DNA of 64,000 bases from positions 310,001-374,000 of the forward strand of contig CAWCFK010000004.1 in the NCBI GenBank assembly GCA_963794685.1. Direction: 5' to 3'. The DNA comes from CAVTWH01 sp963794685. Lineage in GTDB: Bacteria > Actinomycetota > Actinomycetes > Mycobacteriales > Micromonosporaceae. The translations under genes were made by a program, and so were the position numbers. Under the pieces are notes generated by a model. It was not told where the DNA came from. It worked only from the letters and a program-made list of their open reading frames with translations, and ran no database searches. Shown piece after piece: positions 53,473-62,076 of the stretch. Each line of letters opens with the position of its first letter. Within the stretch, counting starts at the first letter, position 1.

Positions 53473-56188
53473 GGAGCACCTCCGAGGGGTGGGCACGGCC
53501 GATCCGGTACTGGGCGTAGCCGGTCGCGCCGAGCGCGGCGGCCAGCACGGCCAGCGCGATCAGGGCGACCGGGCCGGTCGGCCAGGCGACGATGGTGGCC
53601 GGCGGTACCTTCGGATTCATCTCTATCTCCGGGCTCAGTAGCCAGGTCAGCGCGCCGGCCAGGGCCACCCCGACCAGCAGGCCGGCGATCAGCGGGTACC
53701 CGATCTCGCCGAGCAGCGCCCGGCGGTGGCTGCGTACCCGCATCCCCATCCGGCGCAGCAGCACGTACGCGCGGCGGTGCCCGGGGGCCTGCGCCTCCAG
53801 GTACAGCAGCAGCCCGACCACCGTGACCACGCCGGTGAGCAGGGACAACGCCGTCAGGTACGCGAACGTGTAGGTGAGCGGTTCCCACAGCGTGTTGGCG
53901 TACAGGTCGGTGGCGTTGCGGATGTTGACGATCGGCAGGTGCGCGGCCACCGCCTCCCGGTGGATCTCCTCGGCGTTGCCGCGCACCCAGATCTGGGTGG
54001 TACCCGAACGGGCCGCCTTCTCGTCGAGGTCACCGCGCAGCACCAGGGTGCTCGGGTACGCGCCGGTCACCGGCAGCGCGGTGAGCTGGTCGACCTCGGT
54101 AGACCCGCCGAAGATCGGGTCCCCGCCGTAGCTGGTCGGCTGCTCGCCGGCGGGTACCGGGGCGGCTGAGAGCAGCCCGACGCCGCCGGTACGCAGCCGG
54201 TTGATCAGGTCGGGCATGGTGTCGCCGGTGACCGAACGGGACCAGAACGCACCCTGCGCGAAGGTGTCCGGGTCGACCGCGAGCAGATTGGTGGAGACTC
54301 CGCCGACCTGCACGCCGTCCAGCCGCAGCAGCACCGTGCCGTGGCCGGCGAAGGCCGCCGGCAGCGGGGCCGGCTCACTCAATGTGATCACCACGTCGCT
54401 GCCCAGCCGCAGCTTCGCCTCGCCCTCGATGGTGGCCCGCACCGAGCCGGTCACCGCCGCGCCGTAGGCGGCCAGCGCGATCGGCACCGCCACGGCGGAG
54501 GCCAGCAGCACGCTCATCACCGCCTGCCGGCCCAGCCGCCGCCAGCCCAGGAACGCGCCCACCCCGGCCGGGGTGCGCCGCCGGGCCGAGCGGCGCAGCC
54601 AGAACGCGGCCAGCCGGGCGATCAACGCCGTCAGCCCGGCCACCACCAGCATCGGGACGATCAACAGCCGCCCGGGTACGTGTGCCACCTCGCCGCTGCC
54701 GAGGCTGCTGTCGGTGGTGGTGGTCGCCCCGCCCAGGGCGTTCCACAGCGGGTACGCGCCGATCAGCAGCGCCAACTCCCAGGGCAGCGCGGCGAGCCGG
54801 GTGCGGTGGTGCGCCCGGACGGTGTCGGTCAGCGACCGGCTGGCCAGCGCCGCGACCACGCCCACCACGAGCGTGCTGGCGGCCAGCGCGGCGGCGGCGA
54901 AGAGCAGCGAGCGGGAGCGCGAGTCGTCGGCCAGGATCGGGTCGGGTCCGGCCTGCCCGACCAGTACCCAGGCCAGCGCCCAGCCGGCGACGGCCCCCAG
55001 CAGCAGGGCGGGCAGTGACTCGAAGACCGCCTTGAGGCCCAGCGCCCGGGCTCCGACGCCGTGCGCGGAGAGCACCGTCAGCTCGCGGCGTCGCCGCTGC
55101 AGCCAGAACACCGCGGCGGCGGCCGCCACCAGCAGCCCCACCAGCACCCCGATGCCGGTGATCGGCAGCACCGTCGGCTGCATCCCGCGCCGGGCCAACT
55201 CGGCCCGCTGGGTGAAGGAGACCAGGTCGCTGCTGGCGGTGGCTCGGCCGCCGACGTTGTACTGCAGGACGCTGAAGTCGGGGTCGGTGGGCAGGCTGGC
55301 GGTGATCGGGCGGAGCTGGTCGGCGAGCCGGTGCGCCTGCGCGATCCGCTGCTGCGGGTCGACGAGCGGGTACTGCACGTAGTGGGTGGTGGTGGCCCAG
55401 ACCGCCTCGTTGATCTTCATGAGGTCGGCCTGGTCGAAGAGCACCAGCGGCGGGATGCCGCCCTCGGGCTCGACCAGCGGGTCGAACACCCCCCGTACCC
55501 CGCACCACCAGCTGCGCCCCGGCTCGGTGCGGAGGTCCTGGAAGATCGCCGCCACCTTGATGTGGGCCGGCGGCGGGCTGACCGGGAAACTGCCGACCCG
55601 GGGCCGGGCCACCCCGGTCAGGGTCAGGTCGTCGCCGGGGTGCAGCCCGAACTCCTCGGCGTAGCTGCTGGACACCCAGGCTCCGCTGCCCTGCGGCGGG
55701 GCCAGCAGGGTGACCTGCTGCTGGTACCCCGTCCGGGTCATCGCCTGGATCAGGAACGGATCCTGGCGCTGGCCGCCGGTGGCCCGCAGCAGCCCGGTCA
55801 CCGTGTCGATCGGCGCGCCCAGCCCGTCGATCCGGCCGGCCAGCTGGGCCACCCGCTGTGCCTGCCGGGCGTGCGCGGCCGTTCCGCCGGGGTCGAGGTC
55901 GGTGCTCATCGTGTACTGGTCGCCGTCGGCCATGAAGATGGGCCAGAACCGCAGGTCAGTGGCGGTATTCAGGCCGGCGGAGGTGGCGCAGTCGGCGACC
56001 GTCTGGTGGTGCAGGGTGGCGCTGCGGGCCGAGTCGAGGAACGGCACCGCGGCCGCCGCCGGTAGCGTCGCCACCAGGGCGGATGCCGCCAGTGCCAGGA
56101 CCACCCCGCCCCGGCGCGCCAACAGCAGCGGCCCGCGCCACCAGGGCGCCATACGCAGTACCCCGAACATGCCCCGCCCCTCGCCCAC
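53456..56188 (-). CDS. FtsX/MacB-family ABC transporter permease
   Basis: 910 residues, starting at ATG 56188 or MFGVLRMAPWW at 56170. A first helix (GGVVLALAASALVATLPAAA) anchors a ~300-residue extracellular region with conserved Cys, followed by the FtsX core (LVGLLVAAAAAVFWLQRRRREL, then LSAHGVGARALGLKAVFESL). A second set of helices starts at LGRQAVMSVLLASAVAVPIAL and ends with YTFAYLTALSLLTGVVTVVGL and further helices. The duplicated FtsX layout fits a macrolide-export or cell-envelope lipoprotein type exporter lacking TolC. First gene of the coupled operon with two ATPases; the substrate is unknown. Confidence 0.85.
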   Translation of the reverse strand: MGEGRGMFGVLRMAPWWRGPLLLARRGGVVLALAASALVATLPAAAAVPFLDSARSATLHHQTVADCATSAGLNTATDLRFWPIFMADGDQYTMSTDLDPGGTAAHARQAQRVAQLAGRIDGLGAPIDTVTGLLRATGGQRQDPFLIQAMTRTGYQQQVTLLAPPQGSGAWVSSSYAEEFGLHPGDDLTLTGVARPRVGSFPVSPPPAHIKVAAIFQDLRTEPGRSWWCGVRGVFDPLVEPEGGIPPLVLFDQADLMKINEAVWATTTHYVQYPLVDPQQRIAQAHRLADQLRPITASLPTDPDFSVLQYNVGGRATASSDLVSFTQRAELARRGMQPTVLPITGIGVLVGLLVAAAAAVFWLQRRRRELTVLSAHGVGARALGLKAVFESLPALLLGAVAGWALAWVLVGQAGPDPILADDSRSRSLLFAAAALAASTLVVGVVAALASRSLTDTVRAHHRTRLAALPWELALLIGAYPLWNALGGATTTTDSSLGSGEVAHVPGRLLIVPMLVVAGLTALIARLAAFWLRRSARRRTPAGVGAFLGWRRLGRQAVMSVLLASAVAVPIALAAYGAAVTGSVRATIEGEAKLRLGSDVVITLSEPAPLPAAFAGHGTVLLRLDGVQVGGVSTNLLAVDPDTFAQGAFWSRSVTGDTMPDLINRLRTGGVGLLSAAPVPAGEQPTSYGGDPIFGGSTEVDQLTALPVTGAYPSTLVLRGDLDEKAARSGTTQIWVRGNAEEIHREAVAAHLPIVNIRNATDLYANTLWEPLTYTFAYLTALSLLTGVVTVVGLLLYLEAQAPGHRRAYVLLRRMGMRVRSHRRALLGEIGYPLIAGLLVGVALAGALTWLLSPEIEMNPKVPPATIVAWPTGPVALIALAVLAAALGATGYAQYRIGRAHPSEVLRDTVG

Positions 56189-56424
56189 GCGCCCACCGGA
56201 TGTGCGCCGCTGTCCGCAGGGACCTGTGTCCGGCGCCTGCGGTTGCCGTTGATACTGGATCGAGACCTGACGCCCCGCCAGTCCCCGGCCGCCACCCCTG
56301 CGCAGCGCGGCAATCCGGTGGCGATATTCTGCGATCGAGGTACTGCCACGATCTTCATCCGGGCGTCGCGCCCGCGGTGATCATCTTGGCGGGGCCGACG
56401 TGTCCAGCCCGCAGGAGGCCATCA

Positions 56425-58158
56425 GTGACCACCGTCGCTCCGAAGCCGATCGTGACTCGGCCCTGGCCGGTGCACCAGCCACCGAAGGGGTCGGCGTTCG
56501 CGCGGATTCTGCGGACCACGGACGCGAAGCAGATCGGGCTGATGTACCTCATCACGTCCTTCGTCTTCTTCATCGTCGGTGGCTTCCTGGCCCTGCTGAT
56601 GCGGGCCGAGCTGGCCCAGCCGGGGATGCAGTTCCTCTCCCCGGAGCAGTACAACCAGCTGTTCACCATGCACGGCACGATCATGCTGTTGTTCTTCGCG
56701 ACCCCGATCGTGTTCGCCTTCGCGAACTACATCGTGCCGCTGCAGATCGGCGCGCCGGACGTGTCGTTCCCCCGGCTGAACGCCTTCGCCTACTGGCTCT
56801 ACCTCTTCGGCGGCACGCTGGCGGTGGCCGGCTTCATCACCCCGGGCGGGGCCGCCGACTTCGGCTGGTTCGCCTACCAGCCGCTGGCCAACGAGCAGAA
56901 CTCGCCGGGCGTCGGCGCGAACATGTGGATCGTCGGTCTGGTGATCTCCGGCCTGGGCACCATCCTCGGCGGCGTCAACATGATCACCACGATCCTGACC
57001 CTGCGCGCCCCCGGTATGACGATGTTCCGGATGCCGATCTTCACCTGGAACATCCTGGTCACCTCGCTGCTGGTGCTGATGGTCTTCCCGATCCTGGCCG
57101 CGGCCCTGCTCGCCGCGCTCGCCGACCGGGTGCTCGGGGCACACGTCTATGACGCGAGCACCGGCGGGGCGATGCTCTGGCAACACCTGTTCTGGTTCTT
57201 CGGCCATCCAGAGGTCTATATCGTCGCGTTGCCGTTCTTCGGGATCATCACCGAGATCATCCCGGTGTTCAGCCGCAAGCCGATCTTCGGGTACAAGGGC
57301 CTGGTGGCCGCCACCATCGGCATCGCCGCGCTGTCGATGAGCGTGTGGGCGCACCACATGTTCGCCACCGGCCAGGTGCTGCTGCCGTTCTTCTCGTTCC
57401 TGTCGTTCCTGATCGCGGTGCCCACCGGCATCAAGTTCTTCAACTGGATCGGCACCATGTGGCGGGGCTCGATCACCTTCGAGACGCCAATGCTGTTCGC
57501 CATCGGCTTCCTGGCCACCTTCCTGTTCGGTGGCCTGTCGGGGGTGCTGCTGGCCAGCCCGCCGATCGACTTCCACGTCTCGGACACGTACTTCGTGGTG
57601 GCCCACTTCCACTACGTGCTCTTCGGCACCATCGTCTACGCCGTCTACGCGGGCGTGTACTTCTGGTTCCCGAAGATGACCGGCCGAATGCTCGACGAAC
57701 GCCTCGGCAAGGTGCACTTCTGGCTCACCACCATCGGCTTCAACACCACCTTCCTGGTGCAGCACTGGCTCGGCGCGATGGGCATGCCCCGCCGTTACGC
57801 CGACTACCAGCCCAAGGACGGCTTCACGATCCTGAACTCGATCTCCACCGTGGGCGCGTTCATCACCGGCCTGTCCACCCTGCCGTTCCTCTACAACGTT
57901 TGGAAGTCCTACAAAGCCGGCCGCACGGTGTTCGTGGACGACCCGTGGGGGCACGGCATGTCACTGGAGTGGGCGACCTCCTGCCCGCCGCCGCTGCGCA
58001 ACTTCGACCGGATGCCGCGGATCCGCTCCGAGCGGCCGGCCTTCGACGCCAAGTTCCCGCACCTTGCCCCGGGTGGCTCGGCGCTCGCCCCGCCGCCCGG
58101 CGGCGCGAAGCCGCTCACCCAAGAGGCCAACGGCGGCTCCTCCTTCCAGGACCACTGA
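56425..58158 (+). CDS. ctaD: cytochrome c oxidase subunit I (aa3-type)
   Basis: 577 residues from GTG 56425, with AGGAGG six bases upstream. Twelve membrane helices are predicted. Haem and copper ligands are visible: MHGTIMLLFF (low-spin haem His), FWFFGHPEVYI (CuB His with the cross-linked Tyr), WAHHMFATG (CuB His pair) and VVAHFHYVLFGT (haem a3 and low-spin haem histidines). The K- and D-channel regions match actinobacterial subunit I. It reduces oxygen with electrons from the bc1 complex. No other oxidase subunit gene is adjacent, as is common for actinobacterial ctaD. Confidence 0.95.
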   Translation: MTTVAPKPIVTRPWPVHQPPKGSAFARILRTTDAKQIGLMYLITSFVFFIVGGFLALLMRAELAQPGMQFLSPEQYNQLFTMHGTIMLLFFATPIVFAFANYIVPLQIGAPDVSFPRLNAFAYWLYLFGGTLAVAGFITPGGAADFGWFAYQPLANEQNSPGVGANMWIVGLVISGLGTILGGVNMITTILTLRAPGMTMFRMPIFTWNILVTSLLVLMVFPILAAALLAALADRVLGAHVYDASTGGAMLWQHLFWFFGHPEVYIVALPFFGIITEIIPVFSRKPIFGYKGLVAATIGIAALSMSVWAHHMFATGQVLLPFFSFLSFLIAVPTGIKFFNWIGTMWRGSITFETPMLFAIGFLATFLFGGLSGVLLASPPIDFHVSDTYFVVAHFHYVLFGTIVYAVYAGVYFWFPKMTGRMLDERLGKVHFWLTTIGFNTTFLVQHWLGAMGMPRRYADYQPKDGFTILNSISTVGAFITGLSTLPFLYNVWKSYKAGRTVFVDDPWGHGMSLEWATSCPPPLRNFDRMPRIRSERPAFDAKFPHLAPGGSALAPPPGGAKPLTQEANGGSSFQDH

Positions 58159-58262
58159 GGCCCGCCCGCTTGACGCCGCGCGTCCCCTCGGGGGCCGCGC
58201 GGCGCGGGCGCGCCATCGCCCCGCCGGAGAAGAGCGCGGGAGACTGTGCCGGCGCTGTCGGC

Positions 58263-58268
58263 TATCGT
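58263..58268 (+). promoter_or_regulatory. Candidate -10 element for a leaderless short ORF
   Basis: TATCGT (TAnnnT) ends six bases before ATG 58275, the classical actinobacterial spacing for a leaderless transcript. The -35 is weak. Confidence 0.4.
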
Positions 58269-58274
58269 GACGCC

Positions 58275-58316
58275 ATGGGTTGCTCCGCTGCCATGAACAT
58301 CCGCCCCGCCGCTTAG
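58275..58316 (+). CDS. 13-codon Cys-containing leader ORF
   Basis: The peptide is MGCSAAMNIRPAA, stop TAG 58314-58316. There is no ribosome-binding site, but a -10-like TATCGT lies exactly six bases upstream, so it would be translated from a leaderless mRNA. Inverted repeats start at the base after the stop. The layout resembles regulatory leader peptides. It could instead be a chance ORF. Confidence 0.4.
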   Translation: MGCSAAMNIRPAA

Positions 58317-58390
58317 CCGGCGGTATCGCGGTTGTCGTAACCGCAGCCTCATTGCCTGCCCTCCGGGGTCAGTGCCAGGCGTACCGCCGG
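58317..58390 (+). promoter_or_regulatory. Nested inverted repeats after the leader ORF (possible attenuator)
   Basis: CCGGCGGTA (58317-58325) pairs with TACCGCCGG (58382-58390). Inside, GCGGTT (58328-58333) pairs with AACCGC (58339-58344). The outer arm starts at the base after the leader stop codon, where a stalled or terminating ribosome would alter folding. Confidence 0.45.
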
Positions 58391-58470
58391 TTCAGTGTCC
58401 TGCCGGCAGCCACTCGCGTACCCCCCTGTGCTGCCGGCTCGTCTCTGCCGGATCACGGGAGCAGCGTTCC

Positions 58471-59067
58471 ATGTCGCAGCCATTCCATCCTCAGCATGAA
58501 GACCTCGTCCCGCCTCCGCCCAAGGCCCTGCCCGGCCCCGCCACCCTGCTCCTCATGGTCGGGCTCCCCGGGGCCGGGAAGACCACCCGGGCCGGCGAGC
58601 TTGCCGCGGCGTACCGGGCGCTGCGGCTGACCCCGGACGAGTGGATGATCCCGCTGTTCGGCGAGTCGACCGCCGGTCGCAAGCGTGACCTGCTGGAAGG
58701 GCTGCTCATCACGACGGCGCTGCGGACGCTGCGGCTGGGGACCGACGTCGTGCTCGACTTCGGGCTCTGGGGCCGTGACGAACGGTCGGCACTGCGCTGG
58801 CTGGCAACCTCGGCCGGGGCCCGCTGCCAGGTGATCTACCTGCCCGTTGACCGGGACGTCCAGCGCGCCCGAATCGCGCAACGCCAGGCGACCGCGCCGC
58901 ACACCACGTTCCCGATGACCGAAGCCGAGCTCACCACGTGGCGGCGGCAGTTCCAGGTCCCCGATGCCGCCGAACTGTGCGACGGCACGGTCTCCGGCCC
59001 GCCACCGGGCTGGTCCGGCTGGCCGGAGTGGGCGGTGGACCGCTGGCCCTCGCTCAACCCCGGATGA
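58471..59067 (+). CDS. P-loop kinase (zeta-toxin/AAA_33-like)
   Basis: 198 residues from ATG 58471 with GGGAG nine bases upstream. Walker A LLLMVGLPGAGKTTRAGELA lies at about residues 28-47, DEWMIPLFGESTAGRKRDLL is the substrate-side loop, DVVLDFGLWGRDERSALRWL a Walker B-like strand, and QVIYLPVDRDVQRARIAQRQ the lid region. AAA_33-type kinases phosphorylate small molecules or nucleotides. No antitoxin is adjacent, so a toxin role is not supported. Preceded by a structured leader; convergent with the rhodanese gene. Confidence 0.78.
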   Translation: MSQPFHPQHEDLVPPPPKALPGPATLLLMVGLPGAGKTTRAGELAAAYRALRLTPDEWMIPLFGESTAGRKRDLLEGLLITTALRTLRLGTDVVLDFGLWGRDERSALRWLATSAGARCQVIYLPVDRDVQRARIAQRQATAPHTTFPMTEAELTTWRRQFQVPDAAELCDGTVSGPPPGWSGWPEWAVDRWPSLNPG

Positions 59068-59075
59068 CCAGGGCT

Positions 59076-59567
59076 TCAGCCCGCTGGAATCCCTGACAGG
59101 TCGGGCGAAGGCTGGGTGGGTAGTCCCGCGTCCTGCCAGGCGGCGATCCCGCCGGCGAGGTCGGTCGCCCGGTGCAGGCCGAGGTCCTGGAGCGCGGCGG
59201 CGGCCAGCGAGGAGGTGTACCCCTCCTGGCAGTAGACGACGACCGGCAGGTGGTAGCTGCCGGCGAGCGGGAGCCGGGCGTCGCTGGCGGGGTCGAAGCG
59301 CCACTCCAGCACGTTGCGTTCGATCACCAGAGCACCCGGGATGATCCCGGTGAGCCGGCGTTGGGCGACCGGCCGGATATCCACCAGCACCGCGCCGGCC
59401 TGCTGCGCGGCGAGGGCCACCTGCGGTGACAGCCGGGTCAGCCGGGCCCGCGCGGCGGCCAGCAACTCGTCGATGCTGCGTGCCCCGGCGGGCCGACCGC
59501 GCTGGTCGGTCGGCCGAATGGCGGGGGAGGCGAGCGGTGGGAGGGAGGCGAGGGTCATCCGGCTCAC
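59076..59567 (-). CDS. rhodanese-domain sulfurtransferase
   Basis: 163 residues from GTG 59567, which overlaps the cysteine dioxygenase stop (GTGA). A single rhodanese fold: GAVLVDIRPVAQRRLTGIIP, HLPVVVYCQEGYTSSLAAAAL with the persulfide-forming Cys, and ATDLAGGIAAWQDAGLPTQ. Six-residue active loop CQEGYT as in single-domain sulfurtransferases. Translational coupling with cysteine dioxygenase points to a shared role in handling sulfur released from cysteine breakdown. Confidence 0.9.
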   Translation of the reverse strand: MSRMTLASLPPLASPAIRPTDQRGRPAGARSIDELLAAARARLTRLSPQVALAAQQAGAVLVDIRPVAQRRLTGIIPGALVIERNVLEWRFDPASDARLPLAGSYHLPVVVYCQEGYTSSLAAAALQDLGLHRATDLAGGIAAWQDAGLPTQPSPDLSGIPAG

Positions 59568-60016
59568 CAGTCCCGGCCGGCGAGTTCGAGCTGGGCGAGG
59601 CGGAGCACGCCACGCTCGATTTCGAAGCGGCGCATCTGGCTCAGCGCGGGGGAGTAGACGTGCAGGCTGATCGCGGGCTGCTGGCCGGCGTTGCGGACCC
59701 GGTGCACGTGCCGGGGGCCGAAGGCGCGGTGCCGGCCGGCCGGCAGCCGCTCCTCAACCAGCCGGGCGCGCAGTGCCCCGCCGCCCACCGTCTCCTCCGT
59801 CAGCTCGCCCTGGACCACCACGAACGCGCCGGCTGAGCCGCCGTGGTCGTGCAGGTCGGTGCCCTGCCCGGGGAGCCAGGTGAGCAGCCACGCCTCGTGG
59901 TCGTGGGCCCGCACGATGCGGTGGTACCAGCGCTGCTGCGGGTCGAAGCACGGCCGTACCGGCCAGGCGGTCGGGTCGGCGGCGTATCCCAGAGCGATGT
60001 CAGCGAGCGTCGGCAT
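59564..60016 (-). CDS. cysteine dioxygenase family protein
   Basis: 150-residue cupin that oxidises cysteine to cysteine sulfinate using Fe(II) and O2. TDLHDHGGSAGAFVVVQGEL supplies the His pair and FGPRHVHRVRNAG the third metal His. RWYHRIVRAHDHEAWLLTW and ISLHVYSPALSQMRRFEIE are further family blocks. ATG 60016 is preceded by a leaderless-type -10, so translation probably begins at the transcript's first base. Coupled by a GTGA overlap to the rhodanese. Divergent from the MFS gene. Confidence 0.9.
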   Translation of the reverse strand: MPTLADIALGYAADPTAWPVRPCFDPQQRWYHRIVRAHDHEAWLLTWLPGQGTDLHDHGGSAGAFVVVQGELTEETVGGGALRARLVEERLPAGRHRAFGPRHVHRVRNAGQQPAISLHVYSPALSQMRRFEIERGVLRLAQLELAGRDW

Positions 60017-60022
60017 GCGTCG

Positions 60023-60050
60023 AGTCTAACCTCTAACTCCCACGTGTAAA
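60023..60050 (-). promoter_or_regulatory. Predicted leaderless promoter of the cysteine dioxygenase gene
   Basis: On the minus strand TTTACA (60045-60050), a 16-base spacer and TAGACT (60023-60028), ending six bases before the ATG at 60016. Confidence 0.5.
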
Positions 60051-60098
60051 GTAGGCTATCGGCTTGTTGGATCGGATCCACACTGGGAGACTCCGGCA

Positions 60099-61481
60099 AT
60101 GGTCACCCGGCTGTTGATCAACCGCGAGTACGCGAAGCTGTGGCTGGGCTCGCTGATCTCGCTGCTCGGCGACGCGATCTTCGACACCACCTGCTGCTCT
60201 GGGTCGGTACCCGCATCGCCCACGGCCACACCTGGGCACCCCTGGCAGCCGCCGGCGTACTCATCGCGGTGGCCCTGCCCGGCGTCGTGTTCGGCCCGAT
60301 GGCCGGGGTCTTCGTGGACCGGTGGAACCTGCAGCGCACCATGCTCGCCACCGACGTACTGCGTGGTGCGCTGGTCGCGGTACTGCTCGGGGTGGCCCTG
60401 CTGCCGGCCGGCACCGTGGGCGTCGGCGTCCAGCTCGCCCTGGTCTACCTGGTGGTCGCGGCGACCAGCGTCTGCTCGCAGCTGTTCAACCGGGCCCGGT
60501 TTGCCTTCATCGGCGACCTGGTCACCGCTGAGCAGCGGCCCCGGGCCAGCAGTATCGGCCAGGCCACCCAGAGCGCCGCCGCCGTGATCGGGCCGCCGCT
60601 CGCCGCGCCGCTGCTGATCACCCTCGGCGTGCAGTGGGCGCTGCTGTTCAACGCGCTCTCGTTCGTGGCGTCGTTCCTCGCGGTGCGAGCCGTTCAGGCC
60701 CCGCAGGTAACCCGTCCGCCGGCCGCGCAGGCCGGGTTTTGGCCGCAGTTCCGCGACGGCGTGCGGTTCTACGTGACCCACCGGGTACTGATGGCGGTGC
60801 TGCTCACCGCCGGCCTGGTGACCGTGGGAGCGGCGGCGCTCAACGCCCTCGACGTGTTCTTCATCGTCGCCAACCTCGGCGTAGGCGCCACCTGGCTGGG
60901 TACCCTGTCCACCGCGCTCGGCCTGGGCAGCATCGTCGGGGCGCTGCTCACCGGCGTGATCGGCGGCCGGGCGAACCTGGCCCGCACCTACGCACTCGGC
61001 CTGCTGCTGTTCGGCGTCGCCATGATCGGGTACTCCCGCTGTACGGCTGTCTGGCCGGCCCTGGTGGTCGTGTTCCTGGCCGGCGTGCCGATGGCGGCGG
61101 TCAACTCGGTGGTCGGCCCGATCATGCTCCGGGTGACTCCACGGGAGGACGGGTCGAGTCTGCTCGGTACTCAACGCGGTGCTCCAGGTGGCCGCGATGG
61201 TGGCCATCGGGGTCACCGGCGCACTGGTCAGTACCGTCCTGCGCGACCTGGACGTCCACCTGCTCGGCCTGCACCTGCGCACCTACGACACCATCTACGG
61301 CGTCGGCGGCCTACTGGTGGTCGCCGGCGGCATCTGGGCGCTGGCCATCCTGCCCGCCGCCGTCCGCGCCGAAACCGTCGACGACCCGACGGCGACCTCC
61401 ACGGCCGACGCGACAGCGACCGCCGACGCGGCCGGGGATCCGACGGGGACGCCGGCTGCCGAGGCGGCGGGGGCGGCCTAG
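60099..61481 (+). CDS. MFS transporter (two frameshifts as given)
   Basis: About 460 residues with twelve membrane helices. ATG 60099 starts MVTRLLINREYAKLWLGSLI, the opening of the MFS_3/enterobactin-exporter-like group. Adding a C at 60190 joins FDTT to LLLWVGTRIAHGHTW; the core shows GPMAGVFVDRWNLQRTMLATD (motif A), then LITLGVQWALLFNALSFVAS and NLARTYALGLLLFGVAMIG. Removing a C near 61164 joins SSL to LVLNAVLQVAAMVAIGVTGA. The tail is Ala/Asp/Thr-rich. It shares the CTAG sequence of its stop codon with the convergent pncA gene. Substrate unknown. Confidence 0.82.
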
Positions 61482-62048
61482 CCGACGTGTGGCTCGCCGG
61501 TGAGGGTGATGCCGGCGGCCGCCAGTTGGGTCAGCGCGGCGTCGGTGGTGGACCGGGCCACCCCGGCCGTGAGATCGAGCAGCACAGTGGTGGCCAGGCC
61601 GGCCGCCGCCGCGTCCAGCGCCGTGGCCCGGACGCAGTGGTCGGTGGCGATGCCCACCACGTCCACCTCGGTCACCCCGTGCCCGGCCAGCCAGCCGGCC
61701 AGCCCGACGCCGCCCGCGTGACCCTGGAAGCCGGAGTACGCCGCCGCGTGCTCGCCCTTGGTGAACACCGCCTCGATCCGGTCGGTGGCCAGGTCGGGGT
61801 GGAAGTCGGTGCCGGCGGTACCCACCACGCAGTGCACGGGCCAGGAGTCCACAAAATCCGGTGGGTCGCCGAAGTGCGCGCCCGGATCGACGTGGTAGTC
61901 CTTGGTCGCCACGATGTGGTCCCAGCGAGCCAGGCTCGCGCAGTGCCGCCGAGATCGCCCCGGCCACCGCCGCGCCGCCGGTCACCGGCAGCGAACCGCC
62001 CTCACAGAAGTCGTTCTGCACGTCCACGATGATCAGCGCGCGAGCCAC
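61478..62048 (-). CDS. pncA: nicotinamidase (frameshift as given)
   Basis: Hydrolyses nicotinamide to nicotinate in NAD salvage. GTG 62048 starts MARALIIVDVQNDFCEGGSL with the catalytic Asp; one C removal near 61930 joins ISAALREPARWDHIVATKDYHVDPGAHF, supplying metal-binding Asp and His. VFTKGEHAAAYSGFQ holds the catalytic Lys and VVGIATDHCVRATALDAA the nucleophile Cys. About 189 residues when repaired. It lies 28 bases after pncB on the same strand, which makes the product's next step. Its TAG overlaps that of the convergent MFS gene. Confidence 0.9.
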
Positions 62049-62076
62049 GCGGTACCCCCTGATTTGGCAGCGACGA

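Larger units (their letters stand above)
58159..58470. other. 312-base structured leader region between ctaD and a P-loop kinase gene
   Basis: Contains a possible leaderless 13-codon ORF (58275-58316) and nested inverted repeats (58317-58390). The first ~100 bases are GC-only inverted repeats that may terminate ctaD. The last 80 bases before the kinase show no further structure that I can name. Confidence 0.5.

Noticed and set aside
58471..59067. Zeta-toxin of a toxin-antitoxin pair
   Set aside because: P-loop kinase fold is similar, but no antitoxin gene is adjacent and the substrate-binding residues of zeta toxins are not evident.
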